In this document: piece by piece, positions 61,346 through 64,000 of the stretch
Layout of the letters: the number at the start of each line of letters is the position of its first letter
Numbering within the stretch: the stretch's first letter is position 1
Origin: Siphonodentalium dalli
Taxonomy: Eukaryota; Mollusca; Scaphopoda; Gadilida; Siphonodentaliidae
Assembly: GCA_032622095.1 (NCBI GenBank)
Contig: CP136067.1
Location: 94,788,707-94,852,706 of the forward strand
Direction of reading: 5' to 3'
Length of the DNA: 64,000 nt
Made by a program: the position numbers and the translations under genes
Notes under the pieces: model-generated
Told to the model about the DNA's origin: nothing
What the model saw: only the letters and a program-made list of their open reading frames with translations
The model's database searches: none

Positions 61346-62001
61346 TCGGTGACTCGAAAATTAAGTGGGCTTTAGGTTTAAACCATTAATGGATATGTCT
61401 GTTAATAACTATTTATTTATGGACAATTGCTTTCATCTGACGACAATTTTATTTCATTTATAACGCTAATGTGCAAAATCAAGAAATACACTGACGTTTG
61501 CTTACATGGGGAATGGTGAGGACTATCTGTGAACAAGAAACAAGAACAATAGTCTAATTGACCAGCATGGTATAAACAATGGTATAAGGCATTGGTTTCA
61601 TTATTTATCATTTAGACGTTGAACTTAAAGAAGCATAATCCGAATTAACGCTCCCAAATTACTATTTCTTTGGCTTCGGGGGTACAAAATATTTGATTCG
61701 AGACGAGGAATGCACCCAAAAGCTCAGAGTGATCTCATATCGATTTTGAAATTCGTTGTTTCTCGAGATATGCACGTATTTGTGGCCAGGAAAAAAAATC
61801 GCCAAGGCGTCCGTCTCGGACAAAATTGGGGATGAAGATGGATAACTCTAAAATCAAGTGACAATAATTGCCAAATGTTTTGATAATCAAGTGATAATAC
61901 GGCCATATTTCGTTGGACAACATCACACGGCACACTCGTTTTGACGATTCTGCGACCAATTTCATGATTCTGCGGCTTGACAACCACGGTGTTACGACAA
62001 T
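61346..62001. repeat. 656-bp direct duplication, copy 2 (partner 56381-57036)
   Basis: Same length and order as copy 1 with scattered substitutions and compensating small indels. After it, sequences diverge at once (CGACAATTTAACGATTC against CGACAAGAAAATGG). Confidence 0.92.
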
Positions 62002-62568
62002 TTAACGATTCTGGGATCTTATTATACGTAATATTTTATGACAAACTTAGATAAAGGGGATTTTTACTGAATTGGGACGACAAAAGTGGGCTTCTTCTTG
62101 TTTTCATTGTATAGAGTGGACTTCGAAGACCCACCAGGTTGACTCACGGAATACAGGTACACACGGGCATGAGATCTGTACATAAAATGAGCAACAATCG
62201 GCTCGGTCAAATCGGGACCATCAGATCAAACCGCGAACCAATCGCAAAAGTCATTTCTTGGGCAAAAATTAACATCCAACGTAAGCTTAATAAACATAAA
62301 TGTAGGATTTGTCAAATTCGTACCTCAGTTGACGCAATATTCGATTAAACTCGACACAGAAAGGCAGTAACAATGTCAACTATTTGGCAACGCCCGGGTT
62401 CGACCATGACAACGTTGTGCGACTCGTTGAACGGTAATTTTAATTTATACGACGTATCTGACACTGATCGGGCAGCTTAGTTCTGAATGTAAGCCCATGT
62501 ATGCTGCATCAATAATGTTAGACACACTGTCTTCATTGTAATGAACAGATAATGGATTCAATGCATTA
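62002..62568. other. Unassigned sequence
   Basis: No supported exon; the 69-residue frame at 62139-62348 is isolated. Confidence 0.4.
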
Positions 62569-63989
62569 CTGTGTATATACTTATACCCACATGTGATGCC
62601 ATAGAGACCAAGTCACATGAGAGATGTCCACCTGTCGCTAACCGAGCATTCTGACATTTGAACATGACCAAATGCCCAACTCACCTGAACATCTTTCCTC
62701 TTAGTAAACCCAGTGGTTTTGTAATTTTTGAAAAGTTGACTTGGTGTAAACATTATTTATTTTTGTATCCCAGATTTATATAACAATTTACAAGATGATG
62801 TTCATATATATGCTTAATTATGGTAAGTCTGGGAGAGAAGAGGATTTGACATGAAGCGCCAGGCGCTTATATGGGGCCATTTCCTCAGAAAAGAACATTA
62901 TATGCGTAGTGGAAAGATAGAACTAGAGCTCGATAGGTGGGAGACAAAAGGTATGACGTGGGAAACAGAGGAATGGATGAAGTAGAAGTAGAAGTAGAAT
63001 TTAGCGAATGAGAAAGGAAACAAGACATATAGACAAATTAAAAAAAATGAGATGACCACTGCTCTGTATATATGAGTATGATTTATAAATTTAAAATTAA
63101 CATTTTGATTTGTTGACTTGTTCATTCGAAAATGTCACCACTCACCATAACATGAGTTATAAGCTATTTTAGTCATATTCTGATTAGCATGTAGGCTCTA
63201 CGCATAAATATATTGACCGTCGAGTTACTTTTATAAAGGTGTTTGAATGAAAGTATTAGCGAAACCTCTTCGAAAGAAGGGATGGGGGATGTGTATCTGA
63301 AACTGAAAATAACGAGCAACACTTAAAATAAAAATAAAAATAAAAGGGATGGATACCCGTAGACATGCAGTAAAAATGCAGTAAAAAGGATAAAATAGTA
63401 GAACACTTGGTTGGTGGGTCCCGAAAGTGGCCCAAAAAAAAAAAAAAAATTACATATACGCATATGGATGTATTACCCCCCCCCCCCCTGGTTCGGACGC
63501 CAATTTGCCGATATATTATTAACATGGGGTGTTTTGGTGGGGTAGTATTTGTAGTGGGGTAGACCTTACTGGCGTGCATACTACAAATTAGTTACAATTT
63601 ACATCGTGAGAAGCTGAGTGGAAACAAATGACACAGAAATGTCAAATCTGGAGGCAAATCTTGGCTGTGCAACGGAGTTATATTTTAGATAAATAGATTT
63701 AAATCAAAAATAAATAAATCATTATAGAAAATATCCTTGACTGTCGAAAATCGACCCTATGCCGGTTATAGATTTAATTCTTAAAATGCTTACGTTAAAG
63801 GGGGACTATACGTTATTTTCAACAAATTCCCGGTAATAACAACGAACTAATATCGATAATATATATAGAAAAACATTTGGTCATGTTCAAATGTCAGATT
63901 ACTCGGTTACTACGGTTAGTGAAAGGTGGATATATCTTATGTGACTTGGTCTCTATGGCACCAGATGTGGGGATCAGTATATACACATA
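62569..63989. mobile_element. 1.4-kb inverted-repeat structure
   Basis: Left arm 62569-62674 (GTGTATATACTTATACCCAC, GCCATAGAGACCAAGTCACA, CTGACATTTGAACATGACCA) and right arm 63874-63989 are inverted copies of about 105-115 bp with modest divergence. The 1.2-kb interior has GA/CT-rich, A-rich and C-run low-complexity tracts and a TTAAAGGGGGACTATACG piece (63795). No transposase is recognised. It may be a large MITE-like element or a local inverted duplication. Confidence 0.8.
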
Positions 63990-64000
63990 TCCATGATCAT

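Overview
This is eukaryotic, animal nuclear DNA: AT-rich, gene-poor and dominated by short non-autonomous DNA transposons, with tandem repeats, degraded LINEs and tRNA-derived SINEs. No prokaryotic operon, rRNA, intact tRNA gene or CRISPR array is visible. A marine invertebrate, perhaps a mollusc or other lophotrochozoan, is my best guess. It rests on the one gene's invertebrate-like DNA-binding domain and on repeat styles (tails with GACAGACAGA, phrases like GAGTTATGGCCC). The species is not determined.

The only gene I can name is NFYA, the CCAAT-binding subunit of the trimeric factor NF-Y, on the minus strand. Seven coding exons can be joined by eye with consistent phases and GT..AG boundaries: 34674-34483, 33224-33033, 31539-31489, 29871-29754, 28180-27450, 24171-23983 and 23003-22863. 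They give a 537-residue protein with a long Gln-rich activation region (about residues 1-430) and a complete NF-YA core (about 457-513). An acceptor-like AG lies just 5' of the ATG, so a non-coding first exon probably lies further right; a CCAAT-bearing stretch near 40.0-40.4 kb is one weak candidate promoter.

Layout. 1-22.8 kb: no gene recognised; MITE families and tandem arrays, including a 2.65-kb minisatellite at 9.71-12.36 kb. 22.8-34.7 kb: NFYA, its introns packed with the same MITEs, several ending 18-45 bp from splice sites. 34.7-49.6 kb: MITEs, fold-back elements, a 46.7-48.1 kb repeat array and one possible orphan terminal exon at 43.4-43.65 kb. 49.6-50 kb: two weak first-exon-like stretches. 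50.5-51.1 kb: a fold-back element with poly-G/poly-C ends. 52.2-55.8 kb: two decayed LINE reverse-transcriptase copies. 56-64 kb: dispersed duplications, an array built on a GCCGCCAT motif, and a 1.4-kb inverted-repeat structure at the right edge.

Letters used here for MITE families: A, TTAA-flanked elements with one or two near-perfect hairpins, in several subfamilies with different terminal repeats; B, TTAA-flanked, ends AAGGTACTCAATCCGA; C, hAT-like, CAAGCCT... ends, 8-bp target duplications and two hairpins; D, Tc1/mariner-like full palindromes TACAGTAATGCCC...GGGCATTACTGTA; E, palindrome with AACTTTTTRAAGTTTTGAC arms; F, TTAA-flanked, ends AAGGGACCCAAGGCACTC. Several are nested, which gives their relative ages. 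Another nested element (32206-32818) has 9-bp target duplications and carries a broken RecQ-helicase-like fragment.
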